A program made the translations under genes and the position numbers. A stretch of DNA of 64,000 nt from Anaspis maculata (lineage: Eukaryota; Arthropoda; Insecta; Coleoptera; Scraptiidae), in NCBI GenBank assembly GCA_949128115.1, contig OX421966.1, positions 34,799,042 to 34,863,041 on the forward strand, written 5' to 3'. Below are positions 45,922-57,090 of this stretch, one piece after another. How positions within the stretch are numbered: the stretch's first letter is position 1; every line of letters starts with the position of its first letter. The notes beneath the pieces are model-generated. The model was not told the DNA's origin, did not search any database, and saw only the letters and a program-made list of their open reading frames with translations.

Positions 45922-48813
45922 TCGAAACCTGAAGAAATTGCTGTCGATTTCCTCATAAGAAAAATTGAACCACGAAACAGCCAAGACGTGTTTTTGTTCA
46001 CTTCGTAGAAGAATAATTGTATACAGTGTTGTTCTTTTGCGGCTGAAATGTAAAGCCGGGGCCGCAGTGCAAGATGTTTACTTGGATTTAATAGGTAGCG
46101 TGTCGCCAACCACAAGCAACTTTCCGACAGCTTTTATCATAGCTTTTATACGGTGGCGGCCGCACTGAATAACCATCCAACCCCGTCTAATCAACTTAGC
46201 GACCCACCAAGTAAGGGCGAGGTGCGAGGTGATCAAAAATGTTGGCTAATCTTAATTTCATCTACCCACAGGGCTCGCAGTGTCTTCACACTTCACAGTC
46301 GACCATAAAGGAACATTTGACGTGACAATCAAGCGCCCTTCTGCACAAATTACTTCTTCCAAGCTCTGGGGATACTTCCAATACATATGGAGCCTTTTAG
46401 CGAATTTCGTAATTTCCCTGGAAATTCGCTATTGGCCGCGCTTCACTCTCCTCCTCCTCCTCCTCCTCCTCCTGAGCGAGTTTTTTTTTTGTCCGCCGTC
46501 TTGGCCTGCCATATTCACCTTTCTCATCAGTGAACCGATTTTGTTAAAACATTGCTTCTACGATTCGCGTCATCTTAGCTCTGCGATCATATTGACCTTT
46601 TTTAATAATGAACCAATTAGGAACATACTTCTGCCTCGTATAGCGATTGATGATTTCAAGGTTGATTTCACGATTGGCCACCATCTTGGCCCAGCCGCCA
46701 TATTTAACTATCTCAGTCATGAACAGGGATGTCATGAACTGATTTTTATTTTGAAACTTTACAGCACACTCTTGTATTGTGTGATTATTTATGACTTCAA
46801 TGTTTGCCTGCCATCTTGGTAACAACTTTTTTCAAGATTATTTCGCACCATTTAGGCAAAAACAAGAAACAAGGGACTTCGAAAAAATTTAATTTGCATA
46901 ATTGTTTTTTCTACAGATTTTCTAAAGCTTGGAAACTAGGTCTGATTTTCCTTAATTCTTATCCTGAGAACTCTTGTGTTGATTTCGCCAATGCTCACAT
47001 TTCTGATTTCGTCGAGGTTTTAGTTAACGGACACGATTCCAGAACTGACTTCATTTGAGCCTACTAGCTTTTGAACCTACCCTATTGTATAAACGCGCCA
47101 ATGTCCAATGTCGCATGACCTGTCCGAAGTCATCCTAAATGGTTGTACTTTCACGTTTCCAATAGGGCAATTGCATGGTGTTGGTTCACCTTATCGCCGC
47201 TTGGTAGCCAACAGTCGCGACTTGACGTGGGTGGCACAGCGCTTGCGCCAGAATTATCGATCGGTTTTGTCGATGGGTTTTGTTTGTTTATGTTTAATAT
47301 GCAAACAACTCATGGTTCAATGTCAGTGGAACTGGTGAAATTTTATGCCATCTCTCTTCCTTGAACTGATTGACAAACTGGAAGTTCTTGAGTGGCAAAT
47401 TTTGTCGTAAGCGCCCCTTACATGCATTCGCCCTATTAAAAGAATATAGATGATCGGCGCCTGGTTAAATCTTGCAGTGCGGCCACGATACTCAGTCACC
47501 CTAGTCACGCTTTACTCACTACTCTCCAACATACTCACTGATGCCCATTTGCAGTGCGCCCTTAGATTTAACACATTTCATTGGCCAGCGTTTCAGTATC
47601 TAGTTAACTTGACCAAAAGGTTAAATGTCATAGATACCATTGTTCCACATAACAATCGTTGCTATGACAATTTATCATGGGTTAACCTCAGCATAGAGTT
47701 AACTCGAAATAGAAATACATCTACAATCCAATCAAATCGAAATCGCTATTGTAGTACCATTAACATTGCCACATTTACTGAAGTGACATTACAGTGTTTT
47801 GCTTCCCCTAAACTAAATGCAATTCGATAATCCCGCCGAAAAAAAAAGGTTTTTAATGGTAATAATTCATCGAATCACTCTCTCGCTTTTGAGTGTACTC
47901 TGAATGATAAACACCAGTGAAATGGGAAAAAACGGAAACATCATCCTAAACACCGGGATAAGTTCGGGAAAACTGAGCGACGCCTACAATTTCCCCCTAG
48001 GAGCATAATGTTTTAGACCAACTTTTTTCATAATTTTATTATAGTTCTAAAACTCTGTCATCTCTTGGCTGCCAACTGGCGCCTGTTTAGCATATTGCTC
48101 AGACCCAAAGAGGTGTCCCGTAATTTATGTAGGCGGGACGTAACGCTCAAAAATCCTTCCTGTACAGGTCCCTGGAATAACGGTGGTTTTAATTAGGTAA
48201 TGTATAATACTTGATATTTGGAAACGGAACATTCCCTCGGAAATCGGAATAGATTTTTCCAATTGTACCTGTGCTGTTAGGGTGCGGCAATGATGGCTAT
48301 AGTCTATTTTTCCGACATCCCTGCTTCATTGTCACATTATAAATTTTTACAGCGTTTACATACTTACAAAGATTTCTAAGAAAAATTTCAATGGGCTAGA
48401 ATGCATTTGAAAAAAAGAATATCAGGCTGAAGTAGATATACCATTCCTTGGAGAAATCCTAGAAAATCTCGGGACATCTGACACTAGAAATGCAGATGTC
48501 TCGTAAACAGACTTTAGGTATCGTACCTTCTTTCTCGAATGCTTCAACACTGATGAGACCCAAACAGGTCGAAACACCTGCTTGGTCGGTCTGATTTTCT
48601 GAGATTTCTTTTTGCCTCCACTATCCACTTCTTCTTCTGTTGATAACAATTCTTGTTAAGTGGATGTCAAGTGAACGGCGACATGCAAACGTACAAAATA
48701 CTCAAGTTATCAGGGAGTCAGGGACTCAGGAGCCATCTGTCACTTACTCGATGCCGGCTACGATACACAAAGTCGGCTACGGAAGCACTTCCTGATAATA
48801 ATAATCACGTACC
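45922..48813. other. No recognised gene; includes degraded 'gccatattg' tandem repeats and a (CTC)n run
   Basis: A (CTC)n run at 46,448-46,473 produces a poly-Leu stretch in a 180-codon frame (46,280-46,822). From 46,490 to 46,820 several diverged units contain 'cttggc..gccatatt', distantly related to the 118-bp DINE-like unit. From 46,900 to 47,830 there is a chain of short + strand frames in different phases with no recognised domain. This could be a decayed gene, but it cannot be identified. Confidence 0.35.
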
Positions 48814-49585
48814 TACAGGCTGTCCCAGTTAAAACAATCCAGCGCGATTTTCTCAGAAAATATCAAGGCAACAGAAAAAAATTCAATTGGGGTGAAGCCT
48901 GATCTGTTGGCTTCCTTTTGAGGAGGCGCCGATGCTTGTAGGTGCTCTAGTTTCTAAGAAAATGCAATTTGAATCTGGCGAGTCACAAGAATTCGGAAAT
49001 TCATGACTGACAAAACAAAATACTCCAGATGAAAATAAATCCTCTTTCTCTGGGCTTTCCATTGATGTGTCGCCTATGACTGTACCTGGCCCAATAAGCC
49101 AGAAATTCTGCCTCATAGTCCAGCAAACACAATAATCGGAATCCATAACGATGTCACCGATCACACACTTGTTGATTTTCACATCAGCCAGTATTCATTG
49201 CTATGGAGAATTCAGGTATGTTGAGTGAAAAAGTCCTAGTAACAGCTGGTGTTGTAATCAACGAGTGTGTGATCGGTGAGACGTAACGGATCCCGATTAT
49301 TGTGTTTGCTGGACTTCGAGGCAGAATTTCTGGCTTATTGGGCCAGGTGCAGATATCGGCGACACATCAATAGAAAGCCCAGAGAAAGAGGATTTTTTTC
49401 ATCTGAAGTATTTTGTTTTGTCGGTCATGAATTTTCGAATTCTTGTGACTCGTCCGATCCAAATTGCATTTCCTTGGAAACTAGAGCACCTACAAGAATC
49501 GGCGCCCCCTCAAAAGAAAGCTAAAAGATCTGAGATCTTTTTTGAGAAAGTCGCGCTTGATTATTTTAGCTGGGACACCCTGTAT
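48814..49585. mobile_element. 772-bp foldback element with 'TACAGGGTGTCCCAGC' ends
   Basis: The ends TACAGGCTGTCCCAGTTAAA and (reverse complement of the right end) TACAGGGTGTCCCAGCTAAA match at 19 of 21 positions. The arms run ~330 bp each, to about 49,160 and 49,260. The terminal TA on both sides suggests a TA target. Both arms can be translated outward into related peptides (CFVSHEFPNSCDS and CFVGHEFSNSCDS), because each arm is a copy of the same sequence. No known domain was recognised. Confidence 0.8.
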
Positions 49586-49994
49586 ATGTCCGCAATACAT
49601 CATTGTATCATACCTTCTCCTATCAGTGAACGATCGTCATTGAAACTTGGGGAAACATGCTTTGTTGGCTGCATAAGTACTAGGGACAATTGTTAATTTG
49701 TTCTAACACTTCCTGGTGTTACAAATTGACTGCTTGTTAGCATTATCCTACATGAGTTTGTGGATATAGGAAAGCTAAAATCCAATGATTTTATAGGTAC
49801 ACTCAAGAGAACGGAATTTCGTACATCATTTTTTTCGTCAATCCAAACAAGTGACAAGGTCTTGTTTCATTTTACTAGCTTATTAGCGCCCTTTCTTCGG
49901 TGACTTTTTTCCAATTCACCTTTTCCCCCTTGGCATGACCTCTCGGTTAGTATACACGCCGAAGTACTAAAGAGCGCATAGAGAAAAGCCACCT

Positions 49995-50067
49995 CCCCCG
50001 ACGGGATTTCAACTCCGGACCTCTGGGTTTGAAACCAGAGACGCAGCCCACCGAGCTATCGCCGGAA
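49995..50067 (-). other. tRNA-like sequence (SINE head or tRNA pseudogene)
   Basis: On the - strand CCGGCGATAGCTCGGTGGG contains an A-box-like TAGCTCGGTGGG. An anticodon-arm-like TCTCTGG..CCAGAGG follows, then a B-box-like GAGTTGAAATCCC. The acceptor pairing CCGGCG/CGTCGG is possible with a G-U pair, but the T-arm stem is poor and the anticodon loop is irregular (TTTCAAAC). It is therefore probably not a working tRNA gene. Confidence 0.5.
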
Positions 50068-51010
50068 TTAATTTAAATACTGTCAGGAGATATTGGACCG
50101 CATTTAACCGGCTAGATAAGCCATCGATCCCGGAATCATTCCACTTAGTACAAGAATTTACCAATTTGTTCGACCTAATAAATTGCGAACAGCTCAATTC
50201 CCTTGGTAACTTTCATTTTCACTGGCCCTGACGCAACGTATAATAATTTTTCAAGGAAGCCGAGAAAAAATAAATCAACCAAAAACTGTGTCTTATTCAC
50301 AGAGAAATGTTCTTTATCTACTAGCTAATATATCAACAAAACTACAGCATAACTGCCGCCGCAGTGACATAAATCAACTGAATTTCCGTTAGCGCCCGGC
50401 GTATATAAAATCAATACGACAGTAAGTTTTCGTGCAGCTAAAATTAGAAGTTCTCGACCAGAATTAGCCCGGAATTTTTTCTCATTGCATATAAATAATT
50501 TCAAAATTTAGCACCAGAAAACGGAGTCGCGACGTCTCGAAGACGAGACACCGAGCATTCCAGGAATCCTGAGAATTCCACGGTCAGCCCCGCGCTTTTC
50601 CTGATTTAATACCGGGGAGCTTGGGACGACGAGAACGACGACGCCTCGTTTGTCTCCCGTCTTTGCTCTTCGCTTTGGGTGCGGGCAGTTCTTGGCGTTG
50701 CTGGGTTGGGACATTCATTCTTACATGCCAAATCGCCGGATCGCCACGACTGCTTTTTGGTGCTATTTTTTTCCAATCCCATAATGGTTACGTTACAACC
50801 GTTCTATCCCTTCGTTCATGATCGATACGTACGATTTTAAAGAACTTTCTTTTACATCCCAGTCCAAATTCAACCGCTCCGTATTCAGAATTATTTTTTT
50901 CATGGAATTTCAAAGCCTCACCACATGGAGTGCGGTGGCTATATGTGGACGCTTTCTTTTTCCATCGTTATCTCACTTTTTTTCCTGATAGCTTTTTCTC
51001 AGTCGCTATA
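50068..51010. other. No recognised gene
   Basis: The stretch 50,510-50,720 is GC-rich, with a short frame but no known domain. It ends at the gypsy target site. Confidence 0.45.
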
Positions 51011-51014
51011 ATAT

Positions 51015-51523
51015 TGTTACGAGCGGCGATCTTGTACATATAGGTAAACACTCGATGTTTCTCGATCTTTCCACCATTAGATCGCAGTGTAGAAGTCTGG
51101 AGCGATCTCGTGCATTCCAGAGCGTTCTTGTATGTTACCCAATGGAGACTTGAACGTTCGATCAAGGCACATCAGTCCACTTTGGCGGAGGCGCAGATCC
51201 CAGAACACATGGAAAGCATACAGGTAACGTGTGCGATTATTCAGGAATGATCTAGAAACCGCATATGCCAGACCCTCATGGAATTTGCTGGAAGCAGACA
51301 GAAACTTCGGGAACATTATTCGGAGGCCTTATATAAGGCGTCAGCCGGGAGCTCGCGGCAGTAATGAATTAGATAGCGAGTGAAAACAAGCGAAGTCCCT
51401 GCGACATAATTCCAAGCGATAACTGTTGGCATTTATTGTAGTAGTAGTACGCAGAAATAAACAGTGTGTGTTTTAAAAGTTCGTCTCAATTATATTCGAA
51501 CCCGTACGCGAAATATCGTAACA
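51015..51523 (+). repeat. 5' LTR
   Basis: 509 bp, TG...CA ends. A TATATAA box lies at 51,330-51,336 and an AATAAA polyadenylation signal at 51,456-51,461, so U3, R and U5 are all readable. The frames predicted inside are present in both LTRs and are not genes. Confidence 0.97.
51329..51336 (+). promoter_or_regulatory. LTR TATA box
   Basis: TTATATAA within cggaggccttatataagg. The same motif is at the matching place in the 3' LTR and in the diverged solo LTR at 1,926-2,500. Confidence 0.75.
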
Positions 51524-51525
51524 TC

Positions 51526-51537
51526 TGGTGTCAGAAA
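51526..51537 (+). promoter_or_regulatory. Primer binding site, tRNA-Leu type
   Basis: TGGTGTCAGAAA starts two bases after the 5' LTR. It is complementary in 11 of 12 positions to the CTTCTGACACCA end typical of insect leucine tRNAs. The match is from general knowledge of tRNA ends and was not searched. Confidence 0.75.
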
Positions 51538-51602
51538 GCGGTATAATTGAGAGTAATTCGGCCTGCGACTACAGGACGTTCGGAACATTCGTGATTTGGT
51601 AA

Positions 51603-52739
51603 ATGCCGGAGACGAGAAGCATGTCGAAGACAGGAGTCGAAGACGCTTTGGCAAACATCATGGCGATGATGCAGCAGCAGAAAAGTCTTCAAGATGAACA
51701 GGAGAAGAAGCGTCTTGAAGAGAAAGAAGAGGAAAGGAAGCGTAAAGAAGAACAGGAAAAGAAACGCGTCGTGGAGCGTTTAGAGGACAAGGCAGAACTG
51801 AAGAATCTTCTAGAAGGGCAAGAACAGGAATTAAGGAACCTGCTAGAAGAACAGGGAAGGAAACGCCTGGAGGAAAGGGAAGAAATATTAGCCGTTGTGG
51901 AACAACAGACGCGGTATTTCGACGGCAGTGTGAACAAGCTGGAAGAGAAAATGATTGCGATGGTAGAAAAAGAGGTGGAAGCGGTGAAGGCCAATATAAC
52001 GAAGCTGGAGCAACAGGTTCAGAAAACCGCCGCCAGTGCTGCGATTGTCAGTTCAGCGGGTGTCCAACGTGTGAAGCTGCCAAATTTCGATGGGAAAAGC
52101 CCATGGACAACCTATAAGAGGCAGTTCGATGCCGCTGCCGAAGCAAACGGATGGAACGACGATGCGAGAGCCACAGCTCTAGTCCTGGCTCTCAGAGGTC
52201 CAGCGTTGGAGCTGCTCCAGACGATTCCTGAAAGTGAGCAGAAGGACTTTGCCAAGCTGACGAGGGTCCTTGAGCTTCGGTATGGGGACAATCATGTGCG
52301 GCAGATCCATCAAACCCAGCTGAAGGCCAGAACACAAAAGAGCGGAGAAAGCCTTCAGGAATTCGAATCCGAAGTCCTGAGGCTGGTTCACCTGGCCTAT
52401 CCAGCTCATCCAGCGGATGTTTTGGCCGACATCGCCAAGGAAACTTTCATGGGCGGAATAAAAGATCCAGAATTGCGTCAGATGGTCATGATCAGCAATC
52501 CAGCCAACATCAGCGACGCACTCATCCAAGCTATTCGCATCGAGGCTGCTAAGGATGCTTCGCGCCCTCATCGTCTTAGGGAGGTGAACTTTGACGAATC
52601 CGGAGCATCACATACTTCCGAGAAATCTGTGAAGGAGATGTTTGAGGTTCCTCAAACAGGAACTTCTCAGCGCTATGTCTCGGAACAGACCCCAAGGCGA
52701 GCCACGAGCTGGAGGAAGACCGCGTTGCTTCGACTGTAG
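51603..52739 (+). CDS. gag: Gag polyprotein (gypsy element), C-terminus frameshifted
   Basis: The 378-codon frame forms the structural particle of the retrotransposon. Residues ~15-150 are very rich in Glu, Lys, Arg and Leu and predict a long coiled coil. Residues ~155-330 are a capsid-like domain of the Retrotrans_gag type (FDGKSPWTTYKRQFDAA through FMGGIKDPELRQ). The frame stops at 52,737 just before the nucleic-acid-binding zinc knuckle. That knuckle is encoded in the +1 frame at 52,726-52,767 and continues to a stop at 52,846. The mismatch suggests a small indel somewhere between about 52,600 and 52,725. The start is the first ATG after the primer site, 66 bp downstream. Confidence 0.93.
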   Translation: MPETRSMSKTGVEDALANIMAMMQQQKSLQDEQEKKRLEEKEEERKRKEEQEKKRVVERLEDKAELKNLLEGQEQELRNLLEEQGRKRLEEREEILAVVEQQTRYFDGSVNKLEEKMIAMVEKEVEAVKANITKLEQQVQKTAASAAIVSSAGVQRVKLPNFDGKSPWTTYKRQFDAAAEANGWNDDARATALVLALRGPALELLQTIPESEQKDFAKLTRVLELRYGDNHVRQIHQTQLKARTQKSGESLQEFESEVLRLVHLAYPAHPADVLADIAKETFMGGIKDPELRQMVMISNPANISDALIQAIRIEAAKDASRPHRLREVNFDESGASHTSEKSVKEMFEVPQTGTSQRYVSEQTPRRATSWRKTALLRL

Positions 52740-52848
52740 AAAACCGGGACATCTACTTCGAGACTGCAGGCAAAGGTCGAGTTTAAGTGACCGGTCCACA
52801 CCGGGACGGAGAACTCCCAGCCCTGATAGACGCTATCAGGAAAACTAA
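52726..52848 (+). pseudogene. Gag zinc knuckle (CCHC) and tail in a shifted frame
   Basis: CFDCRKPGHLLRDC has the exact C-x2-C-x4-H-x4-C spacing of retroelement nucleocapsids and follows a basic, Gly/Pro-rich stretch. It lies one frame away from the preceding gag. After the knuckle comes an Arg/Ser-rich tail ending at TAA 52,846-52,848. The pol frame is open from 52,830, so in an intact relative pol would be reached by a -1 shift in the 19-nt overlap. GGAAAAC (52,839-52,845), directly before the stop, is a plausible slippage site. Confidence 0.8.
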
Positions 52849-55765
52849 TTCCAGCTAGCGCTAAGGGGCGCACGCTGGCTGGCAGTCCTCAATGCCCCAG
52901 GAGTTACTCCGTCTCACTGCTGCAGAAGTCACCCAATAGCCTTCTTCTCAGTGGAAAGCTTGACGAGGACGATTGCGTGTTCGTAATCGATACGGGAGCC
53001 ACGAAGTCAATCGTTCGACGAGGAATTCTTCGACAGCAACACATTGTGCCACTGAGGGACGGCGCTCGTTTGACTACAGCTACCGGAGAGTCTGCTACAT
53101 TGCACGGAGAAGCTGAAGTAAGCATTCGCTTCGGACGATTTCTTCTGCGAGAAAAGTTCCTGGTCGCTGACATTGTTGACGACTTCATACTTGGCCTGGA
53201 CTTGATGGATAAGTACGGATTCATCCTGGATGTTGGACAGCGGACGTTGAAAATCGGGAACGAGGAATTGGCGCTTAGAACATCCATGAAGGCCGCTGAA
53301 GAAATCCGCCTACTTTCGGCTGAAACCGTTCGTGTAGCCGCTAACTCCGAGAAAATCGTGTGGGCAACATTAAGCGGACAACCTGGAGGACATGTCGCCG
53401 GCATTGCTGAACCCGACATAGCTGCCAGCTGCATCATGGCTAAGACATTAATCAACATGGACAAGACAAAAATCCCGATCAGAGTCATTAACCCGAACAA
53501 GACGAGCAAAACAATCAAGGAAGGAGAGACCCTGGGCAAGTGTGAACCCGTAGAGTGGATCTCACGTTGTGAAGACATATCGACAAAGGCTGCGACTCCC
53601 AAGCTCTTAGAGAAAAAGCTAGTGGAGATGTTCTCGCCTGACTGGAAACATCTGAGTGGCAAGGAGAAGGAGCTTGCGACGCAATTCATCCAGGAAGAAG
53701 CTGCAGCCTTTGCCATGGAAGGTAACCCTACCGGAAGGACCAACGTGATCCAACATCGGATTAACACTGAGAACGCCGCACCGATCCGACAGGCTCCCCG
53801 GCGCCTACCATTGGCGAAGCAAGAAGAGGTGTCGAAGCTCTTGAAAAACATGTTGGATGAAGGCGTGATCGAAGAATCGACGAGCCCATGGTCTTCACCG
53901 GTTGTTTTGGTCACGAAGAAAGACGGTAGTACACGATTTTGCGTAGACTACCGCAAACTCAATGATGTGACGAAGAAAGACAGCTATCGACTTCCTCGGA
54001 TTGACGACACTTTGAGCACGCTGTCTGGATCGAGATGGTTTTCGACGCTTGACCTGAAGAGTGGTTACTGGCAAGTGGGACTCCACAACGACGACAAAGA
54101 GAAGACGGCGTTTTCCGCTGGGAGCGGCCTTCATCAGTTTACTGTGATGCCGTTTGGACTTTGCAACGCACCTGCCACGTTTAAACGTCTAATGGAGTGC
54201 GTCTTGCGAGGTCTTACGTGGGAAACTTGCCTAGTCTACCTCGACGACGTGATGGTCATCGGTCGAACCTTCGAGGAGCACCTGAAGAACCTCCGGGAGG
54301 TAATTCGACGTCTTCAAGGTGCACATCTCAAGCTCAACCCAAAGAAATGCGTGCTCTTCCAGAAGCAAGTCAAATTTTTGGGGCATGTTGTGTCGTCCGA
54401 AGGAATCGAAACCGATCCAGCGAAACTGGATGCTGTCCGAGAATGGCCGCGACCAAGAAATCAGCATGAAGTCAGAAGTTTCTTGGGCTTATGCACATAC
54501 TACAGGCGATTTGTGGAGAAGTTCGCTGACATTGCTAAGCCCTTGCACAAACTGACTGAAGATCGTGCGCCATTTCTGTGGACCAAGGAATGTGAAAACT
54601 CATTCAAGACTTTGAAGATTGCATTGTGCTCGAGTCCTATTCTGGCATACCCTCTTCCTCAAGGACAATACATCCTTGACACTGATGCCAGCAACAGCGG
54701 AATTGGAGCAGTACTGTCACAACACCAGCAGGGCCAAGAACGAGTAGTGGAGTACTACAGCAAGGTGTTGTCCAAGCCTGAGAGGAACTACTGCGTGACG
54801 CGTAGGGAGCTACTGGCCATAGTGAAAGCTGTCGATCACTTTCACCAGTACCTCTATGGCCGGAAATTTTTGGTGAGGACTGACCACGCTTCCCTGAAAT
54901 GGCTACTGCAGTTGAAGAATCCCGAGGGACAGTTGGCACGGTGGATCGAGAAACTGCAGCAATATGACTTCAAGGTCCAACACCGCCCTGGAAGAAGTCA
55001 TGGCAACGCGGATGCTCTTTCTCGAAGACCATGCAACGAAGACTGTAAGCACTGCAAGAGGGTAGACCAGCAGAATGGGAACGTCGAAGTCAAGGCAATC
55101 GTTTTCGACACCCCGAGAAATTGGACTACAGCTAAGCTCAAGAAGGAACAGCGTGAGGACCCAGCCATCGGTACGCTTGCTGAAAGGAAAGAACTTGGCC
55201 AGGACAGACCGGAATGGGCCGAAATATCTGGAGAAGGACCCGAATTCAAGGCTCTTTGGGCTCAGTGGAATTCTCTGAGGATAGAGAATGGGCTGCTGAA
55301 GAGAGTCTGGGAGAGTTCTGATGGAAAGAAGGAGATGGTTCAACTGGTGCTTCCCAAGAAGAGAGTGAGAGAGGTCCTGAAGGAGATGCACGATGGCGTC
55401 ACTGGAGGGCACCTTGGTGTGAACAAGACGTTGGCCAAGGTGCGCGAGCGGTTCTACTGGGTGAACTGCCGGAACGACGTGGAAACATGGTGTCGCCAGT
55501 GCGAGGTTTGTGCGGCCAGCAAAGGACCAAGAACTCGCAGCCGAGGGGAGCTGAAGACGTACAATGTTGGAGCACCTTTTGAACGCATCGCGATCGATGT
55601 GGCTGGTCCGTTCCCGACAACGGAAGATGGCAACAAATACATCCTGGTTGCCATGGACTACTTCAGCAAGTGGCCGGAAGCGTACGCCCTGCCCAACCAA
55701 GAGGCTTCTACAGTGGCAAGGGTGCTGGTGGACAATCTGATAAGCCGCTTCGGAGTACCTCTGGA
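52830..55765 (+). CDS. pol: Pol polyprotein, 5' part: protease, reverse transcriptase, RNase H, start of integrase
   Basis: The frame is open from 52,830; its first ATG is at 52,977. Numbering from that ATG: aspartic protease active site DTGA (residues 5-8) with a later FILGLDLM; reverse transcriptase from ~residue 290, with the palm motif TLDLKSGYWQV and the catalytic YLDD at 421-424; RNase H around residue 565 (DTDASNSGIGAV) and TDHASLKWL. The integrase zinc domain (H-x-H and C-x2-C in GGHLGVNK...CRQCEVC) follows, near 800-845. The catalytic core starts with its first Asp in AIDVAGPFPTT. Coding is lost after GVPL at 55,765, where a ~629-bp insertion begins. The few residues that follow and the stop at 55,794 belong to that insertion. 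Confidence 0.96.
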
Positions 55766-56394
55766 CCCTGCTGAAAATCCTCATGGATTCTCATAGGGAA
55801 ATCTATCTGGCTTTCATGAGGATCTATGTGAGTATTGGAACCGGCATTGCCGCAATGATTCTCATAGGAATCCCGCTGCGTTTTTTCCTCATTGAATCTC
55901 ATAGATTTCCATATGAATCCACATAAATGCTCATGGATTCTCATTGATTTCCATATGAATCCACATAAATGCTCATGGATTCTCATTGATTTCCATATGA
56001 ATCCACATAAATGCTCATGGATTCTCATTGATTTCCATATGAATCCACTTAAATGCTCATGGATTCTCATACATTTCCATATTAATCCTCATGGATTCTC
56101 ATGAAAACTCATACAATCCAGATGGATGCCGCACTGAATACAACAAATTGTTATACAAAACCAAGATGGATTTTGAACTGGATTTTTTATTAGATTTTAT
56201 CACTTACAAATAAATAAATTCGTGAATGTTCGTGAAATTACATCAATGTCGCACAGGCACACAGGGTGATACTATTGTTTTAGTTCAGTGTTCCAATGAT
56301 CTCCTAGAACCTGGAATGGACCTATTTCTTTTTCACGCCCATTTTGGGTCCTATCGCCGCTCATTGGCGAGATTTGCCTCACAATCTGGGGATA
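55766..56394. mobile_element. About 629-bp insertion splitting the integrase, with 42-bp tandem repeats
   Basis: The host frame ends after ..GVPL plus two bases at 55,765 and resumes with ..LHSDQGRNFES from about 56,395, so the insert is ~629 bp. It begins ccctgctgaaaatcctcatgg and ends ..cacaatctggggata. No perfect target duplication or inverted termini are visible, so the exact ends and class are uncertain. About 200 bp of it is minisatellite; the right ~280 bp (56,110-56,390) is unique and unrecognised. Confidence 0.8.
55902..56100. repeat. 42-bp minisatellite (about 4.5 copies)
   Basis: The unit gatttccatatgaatccac + ataaatgctcatggattctcatt is repeated with few changes. Each 42-bp unit is itself two diverged ~21-bp halves built on CAT(A/G)TGAATCCACAT and CATGGATTCTCAT, which are near-palindromic. 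It is open on both strands as 14-residue repeats. Confidence 0.9.
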
Positions 56395-56395
56395 G

Positions 56396-57079
56396 CTACA
56401 CTCAGACCAGGGACGAAACTTCGAGTCCAACGTGTTCCAAGGTATCTGTACTCTACTCGGAATACAGAAGACCAGGACGACGCCCCTTCACCCACGGTCC
56501 GACGGAATGGTTGAACGGTTCAACCGGACGATGGAGCAGCACCTGTCAAAGGTCGTCGACGAGCATCAGCGAGACTGGGATCGTCATCTGCCGATTTTTC
56601 TGATGGCGTATCGCGCTGCCATTCACGATACCACAGGGGAAACACCAGCACGTGTTCTTTTTGGCCGAGAGCTTCGCCTCCCCTGCGATTTGCAATTTGG
56701 CACGCCGGAGAATGATCCGAAAGACATCCCCGAATACGTCGACGACCTGAGGCAAAGAATGTGTGACATCCACGAGTTGGTTCGAAACCGGATTCGAATC
56801 GCGACCGACCGAATGAAGACCCGTTACGACTTGAAGGCGAACTCCACGGGATTTCAGGCTGGCGACTTGGTCTGGTTGTACAATCCTCAACGAAAGAAGG
56901 GAAGGTCTCCGAAGTTGCATCCGTCGTGGGAAGGACCGTACACGGTAGTCAAGAGGATCAATGACGTCGTGTACAGAATCCAGCGAGCCTCGAGAGCCAA
57001 GATGAAAGTTGTCCACCTTGATCGCCTTGCACGTTACTCCGGGAGTAACGATGAGCCTATTCGGGACGAACAGGCTTAA
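56396..57079 (+). pseudogene. pol: Pol polyprotein, 3' part: integrase core end and C-terminal domain
   Basis: Resumes the integrase at LHSDQGRNFES, which holds the second catalytic Asp, then DGMVERFNRTMEQHL with the catalytic Glu. Hence the D,D-35-E triad is divided between the two fragments. The rest matches gypsy integrase C-termini, including a GPY/F module (WEGPYTVVKRINDVVYRIQ) and ending at TAA 57,077-57,079. No chromodomain is present. This part is in a different frame from the 5' part because of the insertion length. Apart from the insertion there is no internal stop. Confidence 0.95.
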
Positions 57080-57090
57080 GAGGGGGGCAG
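57080..57090 (+). promoter_or_regulatory. Polypurine tract
   Basis: gaggggggcag lies directly between the pol stop codon and the 3' LTR, the expected place for the plus-strand DNA primer. Confidence 0.8.

Noticed and set aside
46280..46822. 180-codon frame with poly-Leu
   Set aside because: The poly-Leu comes from a (CTC)n microsatellite, and the rest comes from degraded 'gccatatt' repeats.
47450..47830. 126-codon frame as a decayed viral or retroelement gene
   Set aside because: A chain of short frames is present from 46.9 kb, but none contains a recognisable catalytic or structural motif.
49995..50067. Functional tRNA gene
   Set aside because: The anticodon loop has an extra base and the T-arm stem does not pair well. 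It is kept only as a tRNA-like sequence.
52904..53914. 336-codon minus-strand frame over pol
   Set aside because: It is antisense to the conserved protease/reverse transcriptase frame and has no known domain.
55755..56400. Target-site duplication for the integrase insert
   Set aside because: CTCTGGA and TCTGGGGA near the two junctions look alike but are not identical and do not fit the reading frame, so no duplication is claimed.
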